Source: Streptomyces longisporoflavus (lineage in GTDB: Bacteria > Actinomycetota > Actinomycetes > Streptomycetales > Streptomycetaceae). From it: a stretch of 64,000 nucleotides of DNA. Positions 33,961 to 41,434 of this stretch are shown here, piece by piece. The translations under genes and the position numbers were made by a program. The number at the start of each line of letters is the position of its first letter. Positions within the stretch are counted from its first letter, which is position 1. The stretch spans positions 124,001 to 188,000 of the forward strand of contig NZ_BMTR01000001.1 in NCBI RefSeq assembly GCF_014649775.1, read 5' to 3'. The notes under the pieces were generated by a model. The model saw nothing but the letters and a program-made list of their open reading frames with translations. It ran no database searches and was not told the DNA's origin.

Positions 33961-35837
33961 CCGGCGGCGCTCCAAGGTGCTTCGGTACGGCGACCCGGGT
34001 CCCGTACGTGCTCGGCGAGCGGAAAGGGCGAGGTGATACGGACGTAGCCCGCGTCCCGGTCGGCCTTGCGCTCCCAGCGGGTGAGCAGGTTGGCCTTCGC
34101 GGGCAGCGGCACTCCCGCGAGCAGGGCGCTGAGACGTGGCGGGCTGCCGTGCGTGCCGGCGAACTCCCGTACGGTGTCCCGGACCTCGGACCACAGGGCG
34201 TGCTCGTTGTGCGGGTGGAGATCGGCGAGGGCGGCGAGCAGCTCGGCGACGTGATTGACGAGGAGGCAGTACACGACGCGGTCCCAGCCGCGCTGCGCGT
34301 CGTACGTCAGCGGCCCCGCGACCTCGGGCGGGAGCGCGGCCAGGGTCTTGGCGTGGCGTTCGGGGACGAGCTTGGTGCCCTCCAGGTCACGGAAGAGCAC
34401 CCGGGCCGGCATGCCGTCGCCGTCGACGCAGATGAGTACGTTCTGCAGATGCGGTTCGAGCACCAGGCCGTGGTCGAAGTACGCGGCGAGCACCGGCGGC
34501 AGCAGGAGCCGCAGATAGGTGCGCCACCACCGGAGGGCCCGCTGCGGACCCGCGCCCTTGAGGAGGCGTGAGATGTGTCCGGGGCCCGTCGGGTACTCGT
34601 CCGCGACGGCCGCGGCGAGCAGCGGTGTCGTGCCGGGCGGGAGCCGTCCGGCCAGGCCCTCGCGGACGATGACGCCGAAGCCTTCCAGGAGGGCGAGGTC
34701 GGGTCGGCCGTCGGCTCCCGGCAGGGCCAGGCTGCGGTAGGCGGGCTCGCGGAGCACGGCGCTGCCCGGGTGGCGGGCGGCCAGGTCGGCCAGGGCGCCT
34801 TCGAGTACGCGGGTGAGCGCGACGGCTCCCGACAGCTCGTAACTGGCGTTCTTGCGAAGGCAGTTGGTGATGCGGACGTTCAGGCTGAACTTCAGGAAGG
34901 TGTCGCCGTCGTAGAGGGTGCGCACGGAGGCGGTGGCCGCGAAGGGGGATCCGCCGGGCCCCAGATCGATGACGTCCGCGCGGTCCAGGGCCGCACACAA
35001 CCCCGGATGCCTGCGCAGCAGGTCGTACTGCCAGGGGTGCACGGGAAGGAGGCGGTAGCCGTGCGGCACGCTCCCGAGGCGGTCGAGCGGGGCCGTGGCG
35101 CCCGGCCGCGCCGTCTCCTCGGCGACGAGGTGGTCCCGTACGGCGAGGTGGCGCAGCGGGAAGGCGGCGGCCGTCTCGGGGGCGTACGCGGTCCAGTCGG
35201 CGAGGTCGCCGCCGCGGGCCTTGGGGGTGGGGTGGAAGCGGTGGCCGAAGAGCAGGGACTGCTCGGACGCGAGGTAGTCCGCGAGCCACACCGGGGCAGC
35301 CTCCCCGGCAGGGGCCGAACGAGTACCGGGGGTCGCTCCCATGGCCGGCGCCGACGAAGGCGCCCGATCGGCGGCGGCGAGCGCGGCGCTGACGCCCTCA
35401 TGGCTGGAGGCGACCTGCTCCAGGAACTCCTCGTTGCTCACGCCCGTGCGCAGCGAGAGCTCGGCGTGTGTGTACTCGGCCAGGCGCGGCCAGTCCACCT
35501 CGACCCAGCGGCCGTCCCGCTGCTCGGACACCGGGCCGGTGAAGCGATGGGCGCCGAGGAGCGACGTACGGCGCAGCGCGACGCGCAGCAGAACCCCGCG
35601 GCGCGGCAGGCGGAGCAGGAGATCGCCGTCGACGACGGCGGTCTGGTGCTCGGGTCCCGATACCTCGCGCAGCAGGCAGTTGAGGAGGGTGTGTGTCACC
35701 GCATGGTCGGCGCTCGGCAGTCGGGTGGGCGCGGCGCCGGCGACGGGAGCGCCCGCGTCGGTGTTTTCCGCGATGAGGGGAGCGGACTGGGCGGGCAAGG
35801 CGTACGGGACGGCGAACGTGCCGGTCGGCAGGGACAT
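33957..35837 (-). CDS. IucA/IucC family NIS siderophore synthetase (second copy, PvsD-like position)
   Basis: 626 aa. NRPS-independent siderophore synthetases adenylate a carboxylate (often citrate) and condense it with an amine or alcohol. Visible family motifs: LLPVHPWQYDLL, FLKFSLNVRITNCLRKNAS (ATP/carboxylate site), LVLEPHLQNVLI and VLFRDLEGTKLV; the C-terminal part is the FhuF-like domain. ATG at 35835-35837 with GGAG 6 nt upstream, overlapping the stop of the 70-aa ORF (TGATG). Its stop overlaps the decarboxylase start. Sub-type and substrate are not deducible by eye. Confidence 0.93.
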   Translation of the reverse strand: MSLPTGTFAVPYALPAQSAPLIAENTDAGAPVAGAAPTRLPSADHAVTHTLLNCLLREVSGPEHQTAVVDGDLLLRLPRRGVLLRVALRRTSLLGAHRFTGPVSEQRDGRWVEVDWPRLAEYTHAELSLRTGVSNEEFLEQVASSHEGVSAALAAADRAPSSAPAMGATPGTRSAPAGEAAPVWLADYLASEQSLLFGHRFHPTPKARGGDLADWTAYAPETAAAFPLRHLAVRDHLVAEETARPGATAPLDRLGSVPHGYRLLPVHPWQYDLLRRHPGLCAALDRADVIDLGPGGSPFAATASVRTLYDGDTFLKFSLNVRITNCLRKNASYELSGAVALTRVLEGALADLAARHPGSAVLREPAYRSLALPGADGRPDLALLEGFGVIVREGLAGRLPPGTTPLLAAAVADEYPTGPGHISRLLKGAGPQRALRWWRTYLRLLLPPVLAAYFDHGLVLEPHLQNVLICVDGDGMPARVLFRDLEGTKLVPERHAKTLAALPPEVAGPLTYDAQRGWDRVVYCLLVNHVAELLAALADLHPHNEHALWSEVRDTVREFAGTHGSPPRLSALLAGVPLPAKANLLTRWERKADRDAGYVRITSPFPLAEHVRDPGRRTEAPWSAAG

Positions 35838-36049
35838 CAACGGCTCCAGCGGATGCGGGGCGAGCGGCGGAACAAGGCGGGAAGAGCGGCGGTGACCGGA
35901 CCGGACCCGGCGGCGGTCCCCCGCACGGGGCGGGAGTCCGCCACGACCGGCAAGTCGCCGGGTATTCGTTCCGCGACCAGCACGCTCGGGCAGGTGAACG
36001 GGGTGGCGGCAGTGGTGGAGATCGTGGACTTCGGTAGGAGATTGCTCAT
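35837..36049 (-). CDS. Unknown 70-aa protein wedged between the two NIS synthetase genes
   Basis: Begins MSNLLPKSTISTTAATPF and ends RSPRIRWSR. Its ATG overlaps the stop of the upstream synthetase (ATGA) and its TGA overlaps the ATG of the next (TGATG), so it is translationally coupled on both sides. About 86 percent of its codons end in G or C, as in real genes here. One Cys, no membrane helix, no signal peptide, basic C-terminus. I recognise no family. It could be an accessory or chaperone peptide, or the remnant of a lost gene such as the exporter found at this position in pvs clusters, though it is not hydrophobic. Confidence 0.6.
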   Translation of the reverse strand: MSNLLPKSTISTTAATPFTCPSVLVAERIPGDLPVVADSRPVRGTAAGSGPVTAALPALFRRSPRIRWSR

Positions 36050-37917
36050 GAACCCCCCGCCCACCGCAGGTAGTTGGGGCCCGTGGTGTAGTGCTTGTTG
36101 ATGTCTGCGGCCCCGGAGCGCTCCTTGGACAGCAGGGTGCCCGCGGTGACCATCGCTTTGACCGGCAGCTCCGGGGCGGCCAGGACGTGCGCCCGCAGGA
36201 GCGCGCCCGGCTCGCCGGGACCCGTGCCGAGCCGTTCGACGGCCTCGGAGAGCCGGTCGCGCACGAGTCGGAGCAGCAGCGGGAGCGGGGCGCGGCCGTA
36301 CCGGGCGAGCCCGAAGGCGTAAGAGCCCGCGCAGAGGTGGAGGGTGATGGTGGTGAAGAGATCGAGCACGGGCCGGTCACCGTCGACGAAGATCCTCGCA
36401 TCGTCGAACTCTGCACGGTCCGGTGCTTGCCGGCCCATGACGTCGCGCAGTCGGGCGAGATGGATGCGCGGCCCGTCGTTGTCCTTGAACAGCAGCCGCA
36501 GCCGGGTCCGGCCATCCGCATCCCCGCCCGCGGGTGTGTCGAGGACCAGCGAGATGTTCTGCTGGTGCGACTCCAGGGCGATCCCGTAGGCGAAGAGGGT
36601 GGTCTGCCAGTCGAAGAGCAGGGTGAGCACGGCGTCCAGGAGGGCGAGGGGGTCGCCGCCGTAGAAGCGTTCTGCGAGGCGGTCGATCACCAGCCGGTCG
36701 CTGCCGGGCGCCGGGCACAGCAGGGCGGCCATCGGTACGACCGCGCAGCTGTCGAGGCCGGTGGGGTAGCGGCGCAGGAGCACGGCGAGGAGTTCATGTC
36801 CGGCGTGGGCGAAACGGGTCTCGTCCGCGTGCAGGACGACGCCTTCGAAGCGGGCCTCACGGGCGATGACGGCTTCGACGAGACGCTGGCCCGCGGCACC
36901 GTCGACGAGGGTGCCGGGCTTGATGGTACGGCGATTGCGCATCCCCAGTGTGGCGGTGGCGAGGGGCAGCTTGAGGTGGTCCGCGGGGCGGGAGGAGAGG
37001 GCGACGGTACGCATCGACAAGGTCGGTACGACAGCGGGACCGGGCCCCTCGATGAGCCGGGCCTGCCCGTCGAGACCCGCTTCCCGCAGCGCGTCCCGGA
37101 GGGGTCCGGCCGCGGTCAACGGGTGTACGGGGAGCAGGAGATGGCTGTCCTGGAGCTCGGGCACGCCGGCCGCGCCGGGGGACAGCCAGGCGCGGCTGCC
37201 GGTGCTTTCGCCGCCGCCCACGGTCACCGCGTCGCGGGGGAGGGCGAGCTGCCGGAGCGCGAAGGTGGGGTGGAACTCGGGGGCGTAAGCGTGTAGTTGG
37301 GCGGCGGACAGTCCGGATCGGCCGCGCGAGGTCGGATACACGGGGTGGTCCGTGCGCGCGGCGAGCGTGTCGTGCGCGAGCCCGCCCGCGAGCCCGGCCC
37401 AGCCGGCGGGATCGCCGCCGAACCGCTCGGTGAGCAGCGAGTCCGTCTCGCTCCTCGTCCGGGCGTGCAGCCGCATGGCATCGAGCGCCTCTCCGCATTC
37501 GGCTGCGAACGCGTCGAAACCGCCTCGGTCCACGGGGTCGGCGAGGTCACGCAGGGCGGAAAGGATGCTCCCCGAGTCGGCGAGCACCATCCCGTCCGAC
37601 TCCCTCCGCAGCAGGGGGAGCCTGGCGGCGTACGTCCCCTGGTAGCCGTCCGCGCGGACGGGCATGAGCAGGGCGTCGGACTGCGGCGCCCTCTGGGGCA
37701 CGGCGGATTCCGGCAGCGGGTCGGCGTCGGTCACGGGCAGCGGACCAGCGTTCGTGACCGGGAGTCTCAGCCACAGGCCGTCCGTCCGCCGCAGCACACT
37801 GCTCCGGGTGCGCCACCCCACCACGTCCTCGCGCAGGAGTGCACTGAGCACGCGTAACAGGAGCTCGCCCTCGACGCCGGCCGCAGGGGGAGTGGCCCGG
37901 TCCGCGAGGGCTGTCAC
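36046..37917 (-). CDS. IucA/IucC family NIS siderophore synthetase (first copy, PvsB-like position)
   Basis: 623 aa. Motifs correspond to the second copy but diverge: LLLPVHPLTAAGPLRD (W and Q of HPWQ lost), HLKLPLATATLGMRNRRTI, ALESHQQNISLVLD and RLLFKDNDGPRIH. The first 220 residues are poorly conserved. GTG start overlapping the ATP-grasp stop as GTGA. Two different NIS synthetases usually mean two distinct condensations on one carboxylate backbone. Their divergence here supports different substrates. Confidence 0.9.
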   Translation of the reverse strand: MTALADRATPPAAGVEGELLLRVLSALLREDVVGWRTRSSVLRRTDGLWLRLPVTNAGPLPVTDADPLPESAVPQRAPQSDALLMPVRADGYQGTYAARLPLLRRESDGMVLADSGSILSALRDLADPVDRGGFDAFAAECGEALDAMRLHARTRSETDSLLTERFGGDPAGWAGLAGGLAHDTLAARTDHPVYPTSRGRSGLSAAQLHAYAPEFHPTFALRQLALPRDAVTVGGGESTGSRAWLSPGAAGVPELQDSHLLLPVHPLTAAGPLRDALREAGLDGQARLIEGPGPAVVPTLSMRTVALSSRPADHLKLPLATATLGMRNRRTIKPGTLVDGAAGQRLVEAVIAREARFEGVVLHADETRFAHAGHELLAVLLRRYPTGLDSCAVVPMAALLCPAPGSDRLVIDRLAERFYGGDPLALLDAVLTLLFDWQTTLFAYGIALESHQQNISLVLDTPAGGDADGRTRLRLLFKDNDGPRIHLARLRDVMGRQAPDRAEFDDARIFVDGDRPVLDLFTTITLHLCAGSYAFGLARYGRAPLPLLLRLVRDRLSEAVERLGTGPGEPGALLRAHVLAAPELPVKAMVTAGTLLSKERSGAADINKHYTTGPNYLRWAGGS

Positions 37918-39119
37918 GGTGTGATCTCCCAGTGGTGCGCGTCGATGAAGTCGGACACGGCCCGGTCCACCGCCGCCTGCTCGGTGCCGGTGGCGCGCAC
38001 GACGCCGAGGAAGTCGCGGTTGGTCCCGTGCACTTCGTGCCGCTCGCCGATCTCGCGCAGCGGACGGTACGTCAATCGCACGCCGCCCAGCGTCTCGTCG
38101 GACGCGGGCGGCGCGGCCGTCAGCGTTCCGGCGCTCTGAGCGCACGGATAGTCGAGCCGTGCCCGGCCGTCCGTCCGTGCCCCCAGATCCGCGGGGAGCG
38201 GCTGACCCAGATGCGTACGCAGGATGTGCTCGAAAAGCGGTATGTCCAGGAGTTGGGCGAGGAGCAGGTCGCACTGGTCACCGATGGCCCGGTAGTTGAC
38301 CTCGATGAGCCGCGCTCGCCCCTCTGCCACCACGAACTCCGTGTGACAGGCGCCGAACCCCACGCCCAGCGCGTTCAGTTGCGCGAGGACTTGTGCCGTC
38401 ACCGGTTCCGGGTGTGCCGGGACGAACGTCATCCGCTCCTCGATGAAGTACGGCGGCGGTGACACCTGCGTACGGAAGCCGCCCAGGACATGTCGGACGC
38501 GGCCGTCGCCGATGGTCTCCAGGGTGCACAACTCCCCGGCGAGATACTCCTCGACGAGCAGTGCCGCTCCCGGCCTCCGTGCCTGTATCTCCGCGCACCG
38601 CCGCTCCAGCTCCCCGGGGTTTTCGACGAGGACCACGTCCTCGCTCGCCACGCCCTCGCGCGGTTTGACGACGCAGGGGAACGGCACGTCGAGGGTGCTG
38701 AGTGCGGACGGGTCCCGGCCCGCGGGGAGTTCCGCCGACCAGACCGCGTCCGCGCCGGAAGCCGCGAGATGGCGCCGCATCTGCGCTTTGTCCTTGGTGC
38801 GCAGTGCCACCCGCCAGTCCTTGCCCGGCAGGCCGAAGTACTCGGCCGCCAGCGCGGCTTGGGTCTGCAGATGGTCGCTGTTGGTGAAGACCGCGTCGGG
38901 GGCGTGGTGTGCGGAGATCCGGCTGATGACGGCACGGAAGTCGCGCACGTCGCACTCAAGGATCTCCGGGCTGTCCAGATCCTCCGGGGCGGTGGCGCGC
39001 CGGTGGGCCTCGGGCTGGTCGGTGAGGAGGGTGACGTCGAGGCCGAGTCTGCCCGCGGCGGGCAGGAAACCTTCGGTGACCGAATCGGTGGGGTTGCGGG
39101 CAAGGACGTACAGCCGCAT
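37914..39119 (-). CDS. ATP-grasp ligase, first gene of the siderophore operon (PvsA-like)
   Basis: 401 aa. Pre-ATP-grasp Rossmann-like N-terminus (MRLYVLARNPTDSV), ATP-grasp core from about residue 110 with PFPCVVKPREGVASEDV (P-loop lysine), ALLVEEYLAGELCTLE and the metal-binding RLIEVNYRAIGDQ. It ligates a carboxylate to an amine through an acyl phosphate. In vibrioferrin biosynthesis PvsA is such a ligase and lies first, as here. Downstream genes follow with 4-bp overlaps. Transcription probably starts near the iron box at 39434-39452, giving a long leader. Confidence 0.9.
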   Translation of the reverse strand: MRLYVLARNPTDSVTEGFLPAAGRLGLDVTLLTDQPEAHRRATAPEDLDSPEILECDVRDFRAVISRISAHHAPDAVFTNSDHLQTQAALAAEYFGLPGKDWRVALRTKDKAQMRRHLAASGADAVWSAELPAGRDPSALSTLDVPFPCVVKPREGVASEDVVLVENPGELERRCAEIQARRPGAALLVEEYLAGELCTLETIGDGRVRHVLGGFRTQVSPPPYFIEERMTFVPAHPEPVTAQVLAQLNALGVGFGACHTEFVVAEGRARLIEVNYRAIGDQCDLLLAQLLDIPLFEHILRTHLGQPLPADLGARTDGRARLDYPCAQSAGTLTAAPPASDETLGGVRLTYRPLREIGERHEVHGTNRDFLGVVRATGTEQAAVDRAVSDFIDAHHWEITP

Positions 39120-39126
39120 GGCGCGT

Positions 39127-39258
39127 TCACTTCCGGGTGCGAGCGGAGGTGGATGTGTGGAGGAGGGAGCGGGAGGGGGCGGGGCTCAGGAGGGACTCGC
39201 CCGGAGCAGGCACGCGGAGGAGCGCCCGCTTCGCCGGCGGTTCGGCGTAGCTCGCCAT
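39127..39258 (-). CDS. Possible 43-aa upstream ORF of the siderophore operon
   Basis: ATG at 39256-39258 opens MASYAEPPAKRALLRVPAPG and on, ending 7 nt before the ATP-grasp ATG. Codon third positions are 88 percent G/C, but the segment overlies a C/T-rich tract where that is not discriminating. No Shine-Dalgarno sequence stands out. It might couple translation into the operon. Confidence 0.25.
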   Translation of the reverse strand: MASYAEPPAKRALLRVPAPGESLLSPAPSRSLLHTSTSARTRK

Positions 39259-39433
39259 GACCACGTCCGCGAGGACGTGTTCCGCGGCTGGACGGGGCGT
39301 CCTTCTGCCGGGTCCTGGCGGGGTCGGACGCGCTCGATCGGCCGCGTCGGATGCAGGGCACAGAGAGGGGTCCGCCGCGTGAAGAGGCTGTCTGGCGGGA
39401 CGGCCCGAGCGATCTTGGACACGGGGTGAGAGT

Positions 39434-39452
39434 TTAGGTTAGGTATGCCTAA
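39434..39452. promoter_or_regulatory. Iron box 1 (DmdR1/IdeR type)
   Basis: TTAGGTTAGGTATGCCTAA, 15 of 19 positions equal to the Streptomyces consensus TTAGGTTAGGCTMACCTAA. It lies on the siderophore-operon side, where Fe-loaded DmdR1 should repress. Confidence 0.85.
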
Positions 39453-39538
39453 CGATGTCAACTCGCCGTGAGGGCGGGGTGACCCGCGACAACTCGGCGC
39501 GCGACGCGCCGTTCCCGATGCGGCACATTGAAGAGAAA

Positions 39539-39557
39539 TAAGGTAAGCCTTACCTAG
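39539..39557. promoter_or_regulatory. Iron box 2 (DmdR1/IdeR type)
   Basis: TAAGGTAAGCCTTACCTAG, containing the perfect 15-bp palindrome AGGTAAG-C-CTTACCT, 61 bp before the GTG of the fhuF-like gene. Confidence 0.85.
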
Positions 39558-39617
39558 TTCCCGGTGGACGGTTCCGCCGGTGAACGATCTATGGCCCTGC
39601 CTTCCAAGGAGTTACGA

Positions 39618-40514
39618 GTGCCGCTGACCGTGGCCCCGGACCTGGCGCCGACCGCCACCGCCCTGAGCCCAGCCGCCCTGCTCGCCACGACCTACCGGCG
39701 TCTGACCGCACACTGCGAGTCGCTCGACGTCACGGTGGCCGGTCCTGGTTCGAGTACCGGTCAAGGGTGGCTCTCCGGCGCCGAACTGACGGCACATCAA
39801 CCCGCCCTGGAAGCGTTCGTCGCGGCGGAGGCCGACCGCATCCGTGCCGGTCACGACCACACTCCCCGCCCGGACGTCGCCGCGTCGCGCGCCCTGCACG
39901 GCTACCTCTGGTCGGTCTCGTTGCTGATGAGCGGCGCCTGGTACCTGGAGCGGCGCGTGCCGCGCATCCGCCCGCAGGACGTACGCGTCCACCTGGAGAC
40001 CGGCGCCTTCGAGATCGTCCCCGGCTCCTTCGCCTGCTTCCCCGACGACCCCGCGGCCGGGCTCCCCGGCACGCGGGTCTTCCCCGACGAGGAGTCACTG
40101 CGCGCCGAACTGCGCGCGGCGGTCGTCGCGCACATGCGGCCACTGCTCACCGCCATCGGGCCCCGAGTGCGGCGCGGGCGACGGGTGTTGTGGGGCATGG
40201 CCGGGGACGATCTCGTCTCGGGCATCTGGTACCTGGGGCGCATGCTCGGCCAGGAGGACGAGGCGCTGCGGGCGGTGGACGCCCTCCTTCCGGGCCCCGT
40301 CGCGCCCTTCCCCGGCGGGGCCGCCTTCCGCCGTCTGACGACCAGCGACGGCGAGCGGCACCCGACCCGTACTCGTCTCGGCTGCTGCCTCTACTACACG
40401 ATCCCGGCCGCCGAGGCCTGCGGCACCTGCCCGCGCGTCTGCGATGCCGAGCGGCTGCGCAGGCTGGAGGCGGACCTGGCGCCGGCTGATCTGCCGTCAG
40501 GGGCCGGGCAGTAA
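39618..40514 (+). CDS. FhuF-like (2Fe-2S) ferric siderophore reductase
   Basis: 298 aa. The C-terminal cysteines C256-C257, C268 and C271 form the C-C-x10-C-x2-C motif that holds the [2Fe-2S] cluster of FhuF; C275 is extra. The rest is the FhuF/IucC-like all-helical fold (LWSVSLLMSGAWYL). It releases iron from imported ferric siderophores in the cytoplasm. The GTG at 39618 has AAGGAG 6 nt before it, better than the ATGs upstream. Preceded by iron box 2 and divergent from the siderophore operon, so co-regulated by iron. Confidence 0.9.
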   Translation: MPLTVAPDLAPTATALSPAALLATTYRRLTAHCESLDVTVAGPGSSTGQGWLSGAELTAHQPALEAFVAAEADRIRAGHDHTPRPDVAASRALHGYLWSVSLLMSGAWYLERRVPRIRPQDVRVHLETGAFEIVPGSFACFPDDPAAGLPGTRVFPDEESLRAELRAAVVAHMRPLLTAIGPRVRRGRRVLWGMAGDDLVSGIWYLGRMLGQEDEALRAVDALLPGPVAPFPGGAAFRRLTTSDGERHPTRTRLGCCLYYTIPAAEACGTCPRVCDAERLRRLEADLAPADLPSGAGQ

Positions 40515-40699
40515 TTCCATGACGGGGATTCCGGCGGGCGGGCCGGGTGGCGCACGTACCCCGGCCCGGATCTTCGCGGACGCCCCGGGTGAGCCGTCCG
40601 GCTTCTTCGAGCCGTTGGCCGATCACTCCATCGACGTACCGCGCATGGACGATTACGCCCGGGCCGTGGAGGGCGGCCCGGCCGCGGGTCCCGCCTGCG

Positions 40700-41434
40700 T
40701 CACTCCTGAGCGAGGGAGGCGCGGATCTCTTCGATGGCCGCGGTGATGTTCGCTTCGACGGCCGCCTTGTCGATTCCGAGCCCGGCGAGCGTGCCCGTGC
40801 CGCCCTCCGCCTCCAGGAGCGAGAGCAGGATGTGTTCGGTACCGACGTAGTTGTGACCGAGCCGGAGTGCCTCGCGGAAGGTGAGCTCCAAGACCTTCTT
40901 CCCGCCGGCGTTGTACGGAATGAGGTCGGGTACCTCGCCGACCGCGGGCGGCAGCACCTCGGTGACGCTCTCGCGGATCGCTTCGAGTGAAATGCCCTGC
41001 GCGACAAGGGCCTTCGCGGCGAGTGCGTCGGGTTCGGTCAGGAGGGCGAGCGTCAGATGGCCGGGGTCGATCTCGTCGTTGCCCGCCGCGCGGGCCTCTT
41101 CCTGCGAGGCCATGACCACGTTCTTCGCCCGGTCGGTGTACCGGCTGAAGCCCTGCCGGGGGTCGAGGTCCGACATCTCGCCGGGGTCCTTGGGGACGAA
41201 CCGCTTCTGAGCCGCCTGCCGAGTGACCCCCATGCTCTTGCCGATCTCCGTCCACGAGGCGCCCGAGCGGCGCGCCTGGTCCACGAAGTGGCCGATCAGG
41301 TGGTCGGCGACGTCGCCGAGGTGATCGGCGGCGATCACGGCGTCGGAGAGCTGGTCGAGTGCTTCTTCGGGGTGGGCCTTCTTGATGGCCTGGATCAAGT
41401 CGTCAAGACGGATGGGGTGTGTGGGTTGCGTCAT
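40700..41434 (-). CDS. Helix-turn-helix protein with Clp N-terminal (ClpC/ClpA-N) domain
   Basis: 244 aa. Residues about 55-80 contain a helix-turn-helix (ASWTEIGKSMGVTRQAAQKR); residues 95-240 are two repeats of the Clp N domain (ARAAGNDEIDPGHLTLALL and RLGHNYVGTEHILLSLLEAE), the peptide-adaptor module of ClpC, without any ATPase. Such a fusion suggests a regulator whose activity or stability is linked to Clp proteolysis. ATG overlaps the MFS stop (ATGA). A TACCGT box lies 6 nt before the ATG, inside an inverted repeat, so it probably represses itself from an internal leaderless promoter. Confidence 0.9.
   Translation of the reverse strand: MTQPTHPIRLDDLIQAIKKAHPEEALDQLSDAVIAADHLGDVADHLIGHFVDQARRSGASWTEIGKSMGVTRQAAQKRFVPKDPGEMSDLDPRQGFSRYTDRAKNVVMASQEEARAAGNDEIDPGHLTLALLTEPDALAAKALVAQGISLEAIRESVTEVLPPAVGEVPDLIPYNAGGKKVLELTFREALRLGHNYVGTEHILLSLLEAEGGTGTLAGLGIDKAAVEANITAAIEEIRASLAQE

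Larger units (their letters stand above)
39259..39617. other. Divergent regulatory region of the siderophore operon and fhuF-like gene
   Basis: It contains two iron boxes (39434-39452 and 39539-39557), 86 bp apart start-to-start. The left part, about 175 bp between box 1 and the 43-aa ORF, would be transcribed leader of the siderophore operon. The AT-rich pocket around the boxes stands out. Confidence 0.6.

Noticed and set aside
40519..40746. 75-codon frame starting 4 nt after the fhuF-like stop
   Set aside because: It has no ribosome site, overlaps the end of the convergent Clp-N gene and ends in Arg-rich shadow sequence. The position is intriguing, but support is too weak.
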